Translations under genes and position numbers: made by a program | NCBI GenBank assembly: GCA_025359425.1 | Contig: JANYGC010000026.1 | Coordinates: forward strand, 1-54,211 | Direction: 5' to 3' | Source: Sphingomonadaceae bacterium | GTDB lineage: Bacteria; Pseudomonadota; Alphaproteobacteria; Sphingomonadales; Sphingomonadaceae | DNA length: 54,211 nucleotides | Notes under the pieces: generated by a model | What the model was told of the DNA's origin: nothing | What the model saw: only the letters and a program-made list of their open reading frames with translations | Database searches by the model: none | Part shown: one piece after another, positions 17,476 to 24,924 of the stretch | Layout of the letters: every line of letters begins with the position of its first letter | How positions within the stretch are numbered: position 1 is the first letter of the stretch

Positions 17476-18575
17476 GCGGCAAACGACAGTCCCAGCGTGG
17501 TGGCGGCGGCGATGTAGGCAGTGAGATCGGCGAGCGTGGCGGCGCGGGCCGTTTCGGGCCGTGCGGTCACCGCCTTGTACCACCCGGCAGTGCGCGCGGT
17601 GGTTTCGGCAAAATCCCACACCGGACGCCAGCCGAGCTGACCGACCGCCTTGTCTATCGCCAGCCGCAGCAGCCCGGCCTCGTGCAGCGCCCCGGCCTGG
17701 GTTGCGTCGGTCCAGCCGGGCGCGCCCCAGGCGGCCAGCACCGCGTCGGCCAGTTCGCCGACGCTGCGCACGTCAGTCGCCTGCGGGCCGAAGTTCCAGC
17801 CTTGCGCATAGCGCTCACCCTGCGGACCGGCGAGCTGCGCGCCCAACCACAGGTAACCCGCAAGCGGTTCAAGCACATGTTGCCACGGCCTGAGCGAGCC
17901 CGCGTTGCGCAAGGTCGGCCGGGCGTTTCCGGCTAGAGCACGCATCAGGTCGGGCACCAGCCGGTTGGCCGACCAGTCGCCCCCGCCGATCACATTGCCG
18001 GCCCGGGCGGTGGCAATGTGGACACCGTGTTCGCTCGCCTTGGCGGGATCAAAGAAGCTCGCCCGCCACGACGCCACCGCGATCTCCATCGCCGCCTTGC
18101 TCGCGCTGTAGGGATCGTGCCCGCCGAGCGGGTCGTCTTCGCGGTAGGCGTGTTCCCACTCGCGGTTGAGATAAACCTTGTCGGTGGTCACCATCACCAC
18201 CGCGCCGCGCATGCCGCTCGACCGCACCGCTTCCATCAGGTTGATCGAGCCGGTGACATTGGTGGCAAAGGTTTCGGCCGGCGCGGCGTAACTGTCGATC
18301 ACCAGCGGCTGGGCGGCGAGGTGGAACACGAAGTCCGGCCGGGCTGCGGCCAGCGCGGCGCTCAGTGCTGCCGCATCGCGGACATCGCCGATGTGATGGT
18401 CGATCCCGGCGGCGATCCCGGCTTGCTCGAACAGGCTCGGCTCGGTTGGCGGCGCAAGCGAGAAGCCCACCACGCGCGCACCAAGTTGTTCAAGCCACAG
18501 GCACAACCACGAGCCCTTGAAGCCGGTGTGCCCGGTGACGAACACCGTCTTGCCGCGATAAGCCTCAGCGAACAT
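17472..18575 (-). CDS. rfbG: CDP-glucose 4,6-dehydratase
   Basis: 367 residues, the usual length of RfbG. It converts CDP-glucose to CDP-4-keto-6-deoxyglucose, the branch point to CDP-6-deoxy- and dideoxyhexoses. The NAD-binding motif VFVTGHTGFKGSWLCLWL at residue 11 is distinctive for this enzyme. VMVTTDKVYLNREW and the catalytic DPYSASKAAMEIA (Tyr-Lys) follow, with RAGNVIGGGDWSANRLVPD further on. The gene starts 3 bases after rfbF ends. Identification is secure. No rfbH (the 3-dehydrase of the dideoxyhexose branch) is present in the window, so the pathway may end at a 6-deoxyhexose. Confidence 0.95.
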   Translation of the reverse strand: MFAEAYRGKTVFVTGHTGFKGSWLCLWLEQLGARVVGFSLAPPTEPSLFEQAGIAAGIDHHIGDVRDAAALSAALAAARPDFVFHLAAQPLVIDSYAAPAETFATNVTGSINLMEAVRSSGMRGAVVMVTTDKVYLNREWEHAYREDDPLGGHDPYSASKAAMEIAVASWRASFFDPAKASEHGVHIATARAGNVIGGGDWSANRLVPDLMRALAGNARPTLRNAGSLRPWQHVLEPLAGYLWLGAQLAGPQGERYAQGWNFGPQATDVRSVGELADAVLAAWGAPGWTDATQAGALHEAGLLRLAIDKAVGQLGWRPVWDFAETTARTAGWYKAVTARPETARAATLADLTAYIAAATTLGLSFAA

Positions 18576-18578
18576 GGC

Positions 18579-19361
18579 TTAGCGTTGCCACGGGGCGTTG
18601 CCGCCATCCCACAAGTCATTCAGCAGCCGCCATTCGCGATAGGTGTCCATCGGCTGCCAGAAGCCGTGATGCTCGAACAGCATTAGCTCGCCCGCATCGG
18701 CGAGGCGCATCAGCGGCTGCTGCTCGAGGATCAACCCCGGATCGGCGTCGAGGAAATCGAACACTTTGGATGAAAACACGAAATAGCCGCCGTTGATCAG
18801 GCCTTCGCCCGTTTGGGGCTTTTCGGAAAAGCTGGTCACTTGCGCGCCATCGACGGTCATCACCCCGAACCGACCCGGTGGGTGCACCCCGGTGACGGTC
18901 GCTGCCTTGCCGTGGCTGCGGTGGAACGCGACCACTTCGGCCACGTCGATATCGGCCACCCCGTCGCCATAGGTCAGGCAGAACAGCTCTTCGCCGGCCA
19001 GCCGGTCACGCACGTTCCACAGCCGCGCCCCGGTTTGCGAGGCGAGCCCGGTTTCGGCGAGCACGATCTGCCACGCGGCTTCGGGAAAGTCGGCAGCGGC
19101 GCCATAGTCGATCTTACCCGGACAGCCCGGCGAGATCGTCAGGTCAGCGAGCTGCGCGCGCAGATTGAGGAAGTACTCCTTGATCGCCCAGCTCTTGTAG
19201 CCGAGGCACAGGACGAACTCATTGATGCCCGCCGCGCCATAGGTGCGCATGATGTGCCACAGGATCGGACGGTCGCCGATCCGGATCATCGGCTTGGGGA
19301 TGTCGTCGGCGACATCGCGGATGCGGGTGCCTTGCCCGCCGCAGAGGATTACTGCTTTCAT
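18579..19361 (-). CDS. rfbF: Glucose-1-phosphate cytidylyltransferase
   Basis: 260 residues. It joins CTP and glucose-1-phosphate to give CDP-glucose. The nucleotide-binding signature MKAVILCGGQGTRIRD begins at residue 1 and KPMIRIGDRPILWHIM follows. The catalytic and metal-binding region FCLTYGDGVADID near residue 130 and GGYFVFSSKVFDF are typical of the cytidylyltransferase subgroup. The ATG at 19361 overlaps the stop of the flippase gene as ATGA. rfbG follows 3 bases later, so the two pathway enzymes are probably made in fixed ratio. Confidence 0.95.
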   Translation of the reverse strand: MKAVILCGGQGTRIRDVADDIPKPMIRIGDRPILWHIMRTYGAAGINEFVLCLGYKSWAIKEYFLNLRAQLADLTISPGCPGKIDYGAAADFPEAAWQIVLAETGLASQTGARLWNVRDRLAGEELFCLTYGDGVADIDVAEVVAFHRSHGKAATVTGVHPPGRFGVMTVDGAQVTSFSEKPQTGEGLINGGYFVFSSKVFDFLDADPGLILEQQPLMRLADAGELMLFEHHGFWQPMDTYREWRLLNDLWDGGNAPWQR

Positions 19362-20743
19362 GTGTCTGGATCGTTTAGAGAAGTTCGCCGGTGGCGCAAC
19401 TCTGCAATCAGCGAAACCGCGCCGCTGCGCAGTTTTTCTCCGCTGACCACGCCCTGCCGCCAGGCGGCCGCCCAGACCTGAAAGATCATCGCTACTTCCA
19501 GCCCGAGCATCGCCCAGGCCATGCCCAGTGCGCCCATCCGGTCGACCAGCAGCGCGCCCGCCGCCACGCTGACGACCGAGGCGATCAGGAAGAAATAGCT
19601 GAAGCTGGCATGGCGGTTGACCGCCAGCAGCAGGTTGGAAAGCGGACCCCACACGGCATCGGCCAGCATCGTAGCGACCAGCACCGCCAGCAGCGCCATA
19701 CTCGGCTGGACCAAACCACCGGTCCACAAGTGCACGAACGGTTGCCCCAACAGGAGCAGGCCCAGCGCTGCGGGTACAACCAACGCAGCTATTACTGCCA
19801 GGTTGAGCACCACCAGTTGGCTGGCACGCTGCTCGTCCGCATGGGCTACGAACACGGTGTAGCGCGGCATCGAAGCAATATTGAAGCGGAAGGCGAATTG
19901 CAGCGCGGTCCGGCTGAGCGTGCGAACCACCGAAAAGGCCGGGATTGCGGCCGGGCCGCCAACTGCGCCGATCGCCATGACCGAACCCTGGATCGCCACG
20001 GCCTGCGCGCCGGGCAGCACCAGTGCGGCCAGCGCCGGACGGATCAGTTTGGACAGTTCGGCACGGTCGATCCGCCACGACGCTTGCCGCAGCCACGGTG
20101 CATGACGGCGCAGCGCCAGCGACAGCAGCAATGTTCCCGCCAGCCGCGCCAGCAGATAAGCCAGCGCAACCTGCGCCTGACTGCCGCCGAGGAAAGCGAC
20201 GGTCAGCGCCGCGATCGCTTCAACCAGCATGATGTTGTGAAATATGAACCCGCTTGAAGCGAACGCATCGGCCGCGCGGAAGGCCGCCAGGGTCACCCCG
20301 TTGAGTAGCGCGAGGAAGCCATAAAGTGCCAGCAACAGCGCGGTATTTACCGCTTGGCTGCGCGGCAGGGCGCTGCCGAAATCGAGTGAATCTGGAAACA
20401 CCACCAGCACGGCCAAGGCTGCCAGCGCGAGCAGTCCCAGTCCGGCGGTGACCGTGACCAGCCGCAGCACCATCATGATCCGCGCCGCGCGCGGCCGGTC
20501 GCCTTGCGCCACCGCTTCGGTCATGGCGTTGGCCCCGGCGGTGGTCAGCCCCAGGTCGGCCATCGCGAGCAGCGACGGTACGCTATAGAGGAGCACCCAT
20601 GCACCGTAGCCGCCCAAACCCCAGCTGCGGGTCAGCACCGGGACTGACAGCAGCTGGACCAGCAGCACGATGACAACGCCATAGACGCCCACCGCCGTGC
20701 CTTTCGCGAGGCGGCTTTTGCTAAAGGTGAGCAGCGACTTCAT
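19358..20743 (-). CDS. Polysaccharide flippase (Wzx/MVF-type)
   Basis: 461 residues with about twelve hydrophobic segments of even spacing, as in the Wzx/MATE-like exporters that flip lipid-linked repeat units across the inner membrane. It begins with the positively charged SKSRLAKGTAVGVYG and continues with LLSVPVLTRSWGLGGYGAW, a pattern recurring in Wzx proteins (the Y-G-x-W region). It lies directly upstream of rfbF in a coupled arrangement. Together with the polymerase-like protein at 2939-4429 it argues for a Wzx/Wzy-dependent route for this polysaccharide. Only 9 bases separate it from the upstream hbd stop. Confidence 0.85.
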   Translation of the reverse strand: MKSLLTFSKSRLAKGTAVGVYGVVIVLLVQLLSVPVLTRSWGLGGYGAWVLLYSVPSLLAMADLGLTTAGANAMTEAVAQGDRPRAARIMMVLRLVTVTAGLGLLALAALAVLVVFPDSLDFGSALPRSQAVNTALLLALYGFLALLNGVTLAAFRAADAFASSGFIFHNIMLVEAIAALTVAFLGGSQAQVALAYLLARLAGTLLLSLALRRHAPWLRQASWRIDRAELSKLIRPALAALVLPGAQAVAIQGSVMAIGAVGGPAAIPAFSVVRTLSRTALQFAFRFNIASMPRYTVFVAHADEQRASQLVVLNLAVIAALVVPAALGLLLLGQPFVHLWTGGLVQPSMALLAVLVATMLADAVWGPLSNLLLAVNRHASFSYFFLIASVVSVAAGALLVDRMGALGMAWAMLGLEVAMIFQVWAAAWRQGVVSGEKLRSGAVSLIAELRHRRTSLNDPDT

Positions 20744-20752
20744 GGCGATGCA

Positions 20753-21622
20753 TTAGCGCGTCGGAACCGGCACTTCGCCGGAATAATCATAGAACCCCCG
20801 TCCGGTCTTGCGCCCAAGCCACCCGGCCTCGACGTATTTCATCAAGAGCGGAGCCGGGCGATACTTGGAATCTCCAGTCGTGTTGTAGAGCACCCGCACG
20901 ATGTCCAGGCAGGTGTCGAGCCCGACGAAATCGGCCAGTTCGAGCGGGCCCATCGGATGGTTGAGCCCAAGCCGGCAGCCCTTGTCGATATCGGCAATGT
21001 TGGCGGTACCCTGGCCGAGCACGAACACCGCTTCGTTGATCATCGGCAGCAGGATGCGGTTGACCACGAACCCGGGCTCGTCTTCGGCCTGAACCACTTG
21101 CTTGCCTAGGCTTTCGGCGAACATCCGCGTCCGCGCGACGGTATCGGCGCTGGTGGCGAGGCCGGGGATAACCTCGATCAGGCCCATCACCGGGACCGGG
21201 TTGAAGAAGTGCAGTCCGATGAAGCGCGCGGGATCGGCCGTGCTCGCGGCCATCCGGGTGATCGGGATCGAGCTGGTGTTCGAGGCGAGGATCGCAGTCG
21301 GGGCGAGCACTGCGCCCACCGCTTCGAAAATCTTGCGCTTGATTTCCTCACGCTCGGTCGCGGCTTCGATGATCAGATCGGCCTCAGCCATCGGGGCATA
21401 GTCGGCCACCGGCGTGATCCGGGCCAGCGCGGCTTCGGCATCGGCGGCGGAGAGCTTGTCGCGCGAAACGAGCCGGGTCAGCGCCTTGTCGATTCCCGCC
21501 TTGCCCTTTTCGGCGAGCGCAATGTCGACGTCGGACAGCATCACCTTGATGCCGTGCTGGGCGATCGTCTGCGCGATCCCCGAACCCATCTGGCCGGCCC
21601 CGATTACGCCCACTACCTGCAT
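20753..21622 (-). CDS. hbd: 3-hydroxybutyryl-CoA dehydrogenase
   Basis: 289 residues. The NAD-binding motif [15 protein letters not shown] lies at residue 4. The catalytic His is in [19 protein letters not shown], and [19 protein letters not shown] and [18 protein letters not shown] are family signatures. It oxidises (S)-3-hydroxybutyryl-CoA to acetoacetyl-CoA, or runs in reverse, in fatty-acid or polyhydroxybutyrate-related metabolism. It is the last metabolic gene before the polysaccharide locus, and the flippase gene starts only 9 bases after its stop, so transcription may read through. Upstream on the same strand is a cobalamin adenosyltransferase. Confidence 0.95.
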   Translation of the reverse strand: MQVVGVIGAGQMGSGIAQTIAQHGIKVMLSDVDIALAEKGKAGIDKALTRLVSRDKLSAADAEAALARITPVADYAPMAEADLIIEAATEREEIKRKIFEAVGAVLAPTAILASNTSSIPITRMAASTADPARFIGLHFFNPVPVMGLIEVIPGLATSADTVARTRMFAESLGKQVVQAEDEPGFVVNRILLPMINEAVFVLGQGTANIADIDKGCRLGLNHPMGPLELADFVGLDTCLDIVRVLYNTTGDSKYRPAPLLMKYVEAGWLGRKTGRGFYDYSGEVPVPTR

Positions 21623-21681
21623 CGATTTATCCTTCGCACTTGCAGCAAAGGCGGCTGGTTAGCTGCGGCGAAGCACCTTGG

Positions 21682-22251
21682 CTAGCGATTCTGGCCGGGC
21701 ACCCACAGCACATCGCCGCTCCCCGCCGCATTGATCGCGCGCGCCAACACGAACAGCAGGTCGGACAAGCGATTGATATAGGCGAGCGCGGCCGGGTTGA
21801 TTGCATCCCCCTCAGCCAGCGCAGTCATCGCGCGTTCGGCGCGGCGCGCTGCCGCCCGCGCCACATGCGCGCGCGCCGCGCCTTCGCTCCCGCCGGGCAG
21901 GATGAAGCTGGTCAGCGGCGGCTGGCGCTCATTCAGCGCGTCGATCTCGCCCTCGAGCCACTGGACTTGTGCGGGCACGATCCGCAGCACCATCTCGGAG
22001 GGAGCGAATTCCTCGCCCGGGGTGGCGAGATCGGCACCGAGATCGAACAAGTCGTTCTGGATCCGCGTCAATTGTGCCGCGTAGACGAACCCGCCGAGTG
22101 CCAGCAGCGCCCAGCCGAGCAGCGAATTGGCCTCGTCGACCGCGCCGATCGCTTCCATCCGGCCGGCGTGTTTGGGCAGGCGCGAACCGTCGACGAGGCC
22201 GGTTGTGCCATCATCACCGGTGCGGGTGTAGATCTTGTTGAGCTTGACCAC
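21682..22251 (-). CDS. Cob(I)yrinic acid a,c-diamide / cob(I)alamin adenosyltransferase, PduO type
   Basis: 189 residues. The ATP-binding start KIYTRTGDDGTTGLVDGSR is diagnostic of PduO-type ATP:corrinoid adenosyltransferases. The helical core has QNDLFDLGADLATP and the conserved ARAAARRAERAM and LAYINRLSDLLFVLAR segments. It makes adenosylcobalamin, the cofactor of methylmalonyl-CoA mutase and similar enzymes. It lies between a small membrane protein gene (12 bases) and hbd (59 bases) on the same strand, a context linked to acyl-CoA metabolism. The start ATG at 22251 agrees with the family's usual N-terminus. Confidence 0.94.
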   Translation of the reverse strand: MVKLNKIYTRTGDDGTTGLVDGSRLPKHAGRMEAIGAVDEANSLLGWALLALGGFVYAAQLTRIQNDLFDLGADLATPGEEFAPSEMVLRIVPAQVQWLEGEIDALNERQPPLTSFILPGGSEGAARAHVARAAARRAERAMTALAEGDAINPAALAYINRLSDLLFVLARAINAAGSGDVLWVPGQNR

Positions 22252-22263
22252 GATGCGCGCTGA

Positions 22264-22497
22264 TTATTTGCGCGCTGCGAACAGGATGATCGCCACCACC
22301 ATGATCGTCGCGCCCTGAAACAGGATGCGGCGGAACATCAATTTGTTCTGCAGCAATTGGTTGGCCGAAGGACCGCTGCCTTCGGGGCGGGCGAGGTCTG
22401 CCTTGGTATTGGCGAGGAAGGCGACAATGCCGCGCACCAGGGTGATGACGGTCAGTGCGGCGAGCACGATGACCAGCGGGATCAGGATATAGTTCAT
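22264..22497 (-). CDS. Small HIG1-like membrane protein
   Basis: 77 residues with two hydrophobic segments (ILIPLVIVLAALTVITLV at the start and ILFQGATIMVVAIILFAA at the end) joined by a polar loop containing NQLLQNKLMFRRILFQG. The NKLMRxRvxfQ-like pattern is the core of the HIG1/hypoxia-induced domain. These proteins are associated with respiratory complexes in mitochondria; the bacterial function is not established. The ATG at 22497 overlaps the gluQ stop as ATGA. A 10-codon N-terminal extension exists in frame but lies inside gluQ. Confidence 0.8.
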   Translation of the reverse strand: MNYILIPLVIVLAALTVITLVRGIVAFLANTKADLARPEGSGPSANQLLQNKLMFRRILFQGATIMVVAIILFAARK

Positions 22498-23354
22498 GGG
22501 CGGTCCTCTACTCCGCTGCCCAGCCAAATGCCAGCGGGGAAGCGGAGTTCGCGCACGGCCTCGGCGAGCGCGCGGCCGTCCTCCCCGGCGCGGCGCATAT
22601 CGGCCAAAGCGGGCGATCCGCGGCGCTTGGCGAGCTTGTTACCGCCCGCTTCGACGAGCAAACGGTGATGATGGTACAAAGGTGCACCAAGTTGCAGCAA
22701 CCGGCCGAGCAGCACATGAACATGCGTTGAGGCGAACAGATCGGCCCCACGGGTGACCAGCGAAATGCCCTGCGCGGCATCGTCGAGGGTCGCGGCGAGG
22801 TGATAGCTCGCCGGCGCCTCCTTGCGCAGCAGCACCACATCACCGAAGCGTTCCGGCCGGGCCTGCTGGACCCCGGCGATTTCGTCGGTCCAGGTCAGCG
22901 GGCCCACCATCGCAATTGCCTTGGCCATGTCGAGCCGCCAGGCCGCTCCCCCCGGAACTTTGTCAGGGTCAACTTCGCGGCCCCGGCATGTCCCGGGATA
23001 GACCGGGCCGTCGGGTCCGGGCTGGGTTGCAGCGGCCAGCACCTCGGCGCGGGTGCACTGGCAGGGGTAAAGCAGCCCCATCGCCTTGAGCTGCTCGCCC
23101 GCCGCGGCATAGCTGCCCAGCCGCTCCGACTGGAACACTGGCTCCCCGTCCCACGCCACCCCGAGCCAGTCCAGATCGGCCAGCATTTCGGGCACCAGCG
23201 CCGCCCGGCTCCGCGTCCCGTCGATATCCTCGATCCGCAGCAGAAACTCCCCGCCGCGCGCGCGGGCCAGATCGTGCGCGACGATTGCCGCATAGGCATG
23301 GCCCAGATGGAGTTGGCCGTTGGGGCTGGGGGCAAAACGTGTCCTGACTGTCAC
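22494..23354 (-). CDS. gluQ: Glutamyl-Q tRNA(Asp) synthetase
   Basis: 286 residues, the size expected for this GluRS paralog that lacks the anticodon-binding domain. It activates glutamate and attaches it to queuosine in tRNA(Asp). The class I HIGH motif is PSPNGQLHLGHAYAAIVAH and the KMSKS-equivalent is GGNKLAKRRGSPAL. FLLRIEDIDGTRSR is a further shared block. YPCQCTRAEV and GTCRGR could supply the zinc-site cysteines. The start is a GTG at 23354, 7 residues before the conserved FAPSPNG; no better start exists nearer. It is the first gene of a minus-strand unit running to hbd. Confidence 0.93.
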   Translation of the reverse strand: MTVRTRFAPSPNGQLHLGHAYAAIVAHDLARARGGEFLLRIEDIDGTRSRAALVPEMLADLDWLGVAWDGEPVFQSERLGSYAAAGEQLKAMGLLYPCQCTRAEVLAAATQPGPDGPVYPGTCRGREVDPDKVPGGAAWRLDMAKAIAMVGPLTWTDEIAGVQQARPERFGDVVLLRKEAPASYHLAATLDDAAQGISLVTRGADLFASTHVHVLLGRLLQLGAPLYHHHRLLVEAGGNKLAKRRGSPALADMRRAGEDGRALAEAVRELRFPAGIWLGSGVEDRP

Positions 23355-23405
23355 GATGGTGAGCTTATCGCGATGGCAGCCTTTGGGGCCAGCGCTGAAT
23401 TTGTC

Positions 23406-23550
23406 TCTCGCAAAGACGCAAAGACGCAAAGGGGTCGTTCGGCGCCGCAGGCAATCGAGATTCCTGCCGACGTCGATTGGCCGAACCGGTATGAATGAAG
23501 GCGGCTCCGCCGCAAATCCCCTCCTCTTTGCGCCTTTTCGCCTTCGCGAG
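23406..23550. repeat. Structured intergenic repeat with imperfect 30-base inverted arms
   Basis: The 313-base gap between gluQ and the HNH gene holds this element and nothing coding that I can support. The left arm (23406-23434) contains CGCAAAGA-type units in tandem. The right arm (23518-23550) is its imperfect reverse complement, with about 23 of 26 aligned positions matching before a short offset. The inner part carries further small palindromes (GGCGGCTCCGCCG at 23501). It looks like a REP/MITE-like intergenic element able to form a long hairpin in RNA. Confidence 0.6.
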
Positions 23551-23667
23551 TGTCCATTCATCCTGTGGATTGCCCGCTAACGCCAGACTTGACGCACCGA
23601 GTCCAGCCATGCTTCTTGTCGCCATGCGCTGTCATCGAACCGCAATCGCAGCTTCCTACAGGGGGCC

Positions 23668-24276
23668 ATGCTCAAGTCGGAGCTGATCGAGCGCGCGGCC
23701 TCGTTCCGCAGCGCTGAGGGGGATCCCTCGCGGCATCTGTCCGATTGCCCGGCGCTGGTGCTCAATGCTGATTATACCCCGCTCAGTTATTATCCGCTCA
23801 GCCTGTGGCCGTGGCAGACCGCGATCAAGGCGATCTTCCTCGAACGAGTCGATGTGATCGCCAGCTACGCGCGTGAGGTCCACTCGCCCAACTGGACCAT
23901 GCCGATCCCCAGCGTGATCGCGCTGCGGCAATATGTGCGGCCGAGCGAGTTCCCCGCCTTCACCCGGTTCAATCTGTTTCTGCGTGACCGGTTCGCATGC
24001 CAGTATTGCGGCCGGCCCAGCCACCTGACCTTCGACCACGTCGTGCCGCGGCGGCTCGGCGGACGGACCAGCTGGGAAAACGTCGCCACCGCCTGCGCCC
24101 CGTGCAACCTCAAGAAAGGCGGCCGCACCCCGGCGCAAGCGCGGATGCCGCTGCTCATCCCTCCGATCCGCCCGACCAACTGGCAACTCCAGGAACGCGG
24201 CAAAGCTTTCCCGCCGGGTTACCTGCATGAGACGTGGCGCGATTGGCTGTACTGGGATGTCGAGCTGGAGAGTTGA
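23668..24276 (+). CDS. HNH endonuclease family protein
   Basis: 202 residues. A zinc-binding HNH core lies at about residues 110-155: CQYCGRPSHLTFDHVVPRR, then a spaced Asn (WENVATACAPCN) that completes two CxxC pairs. An N-terminal part with LVLNADYTPLSYYPLSLW is shared with the widespread chromosomal HNH proteins found in alphaproteobacteria. Its biological role is not known to me; it is probably a nuclease acting on DNA or a DNA intermediate. The ATG at 23668 has AGGGGG just upstream. The last 17 codons have a diverged second copy at 26288-26341, beyond the restriction-modification genes. Confidence 0.88.
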   Translation: MLKSELIERAASFRSAEGDPSRHLSDCPALVLNADYTPLSYYPLSLWPWQTAIKAIFLERVDVIASYAREVHSPNWTMPIPSVIALRQYVRPSEFPAFTRFNLFLRDRFACQYCGRPSHLTFDHVVPRRLGGRTSWENVATACAPCNLKKGGRTPAQARMPLLIPPIRPTNWQLQERGKAFPPGYLHETWRDWLYWDVELES

Positions 24277-24285
24277 GGGAATTGA

Positions 24286-24302
24286 GTGCGCTGTCACCGT
24301 AA
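24286..24302 (+). repeat. Left copy of a 17-bp imperfect inverted repeat flanking the restriction-modification genes
   Basis: GTGCGCTGTCACCGTAA here is the reverse complement, at 15 of 17 positions, of the segment at 26277-26293. The two copies face each other across the methylase/nuclease pair. Similar GGTGACAGTGCAC-like words occur around mobile repeats in other bacteria as far as I recall, but this was not checked. Confidence 0.5.
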
Positions 24303-24335
24303 TTTGCCGCCGTAACTTAAATTTCCGTATTTTAC

Positions 24336-24917
24336 TCAGACCTCTGGCTCGTCGCCTTCAATATCTTGACCCTGACCGAGCAATGCACGGTGATATTTCT
24401 GCAGCCGCTGGAAATGCGCTTCAATCGCTCCAGCAATCTCTTTAGAATTTTTCACCGCCAGGAAGTGCCCGACGATTTGATAATAATGTTCGGCCTGACG
24501 CGGAAGTCTCAATGCCGGATCGAGCTTTTCGGCAATTTCTTCGTCGCGCATAACTTGGACGACCTGTGCTGGCTCAGGTAGTGTATTTGTCGCAATAGGT
24601 GCAGGCGGCACCTTACCATTCATTAGGGCCGATTGAGGGTGGAACGCATGGAAAAGGCCATCTTCGAGCGAACCAATCTCAGCAACAGACGCAACTGGAT
24701 ACGCCCAAACAAATGCGATTTCCCAGACATCGACTTGCCGATTTGCGATAATGTCGGATCGCGCCGAAGTCAGATGGCGGTTGACCCTTGCTCGGATTCC
24801 ATCACGCGATTGCCCAACGTAAATCGGAACGCCGTCCAGATCGCACAGCACGTAACAACCAATCTGATTGGTAAGCGTGCGAACTGCACTACGCCTAAAT
24901 CCTAGATCAATTGCCAT
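24336..24917 (-). CDS. GIY-YIG nuclease, candidate restriction endonuclease partner of the adjacent methylase
   Basis: 193 residues with a GIY-YIG domain at the N-terminus. The first motif is GCYV at 20-23 and the second IYVGQS at 32-37. The catalytic Arg is in GIRARVNRH (40-48), the metal-binding Glu at about 85 in SLEDGLFHAFHP, and an Asn at about 100. The C-terminal 90 residues match nothing I recognise and may hold the target-recognition part. It lacks the UvrB-binding and RNase H-like parts of UvrC. The gene starts 7 bases after the cytosine methylase gene ends on the same strand, the usual layout of a type II system. Restriction activity is therefore inferred from context, not shown. 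Confidence 0.75.
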   Translation of the reverse strand: MAIDLGFRRSAVRTLTNQIGCYVLCDLDGVPIYVGQSRDGIRARVNRHLTSARSDIIANRQVDVWEIAFVWAYPVASVAEIGSLEDGLFHAFHPQSALMNGKVPPAPIATNTLPEPAQVVQVMRDEEIAEKLDPALRLPRQAEHYYQIVGHFLAVKNSKEIAGAIEAHFQRLQKYHRALLGQGQDIEGDEPEV

Positions 24918-24924
24918 GCACTGG

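Noticed and set aside
23410..23431. A CRISPR array from the tandem CGCAAAGA units
   Set aside because: The units are about 9 bases, adjacent, without spacers, and number only three.
24336..24917. Interpretation of the GIY-YIG protein as UvrC
   Set aside because: It is only 193 residues and lacks the UvrB-binding, RNase H-like and helix-hairpin-helix parts of UvrC.
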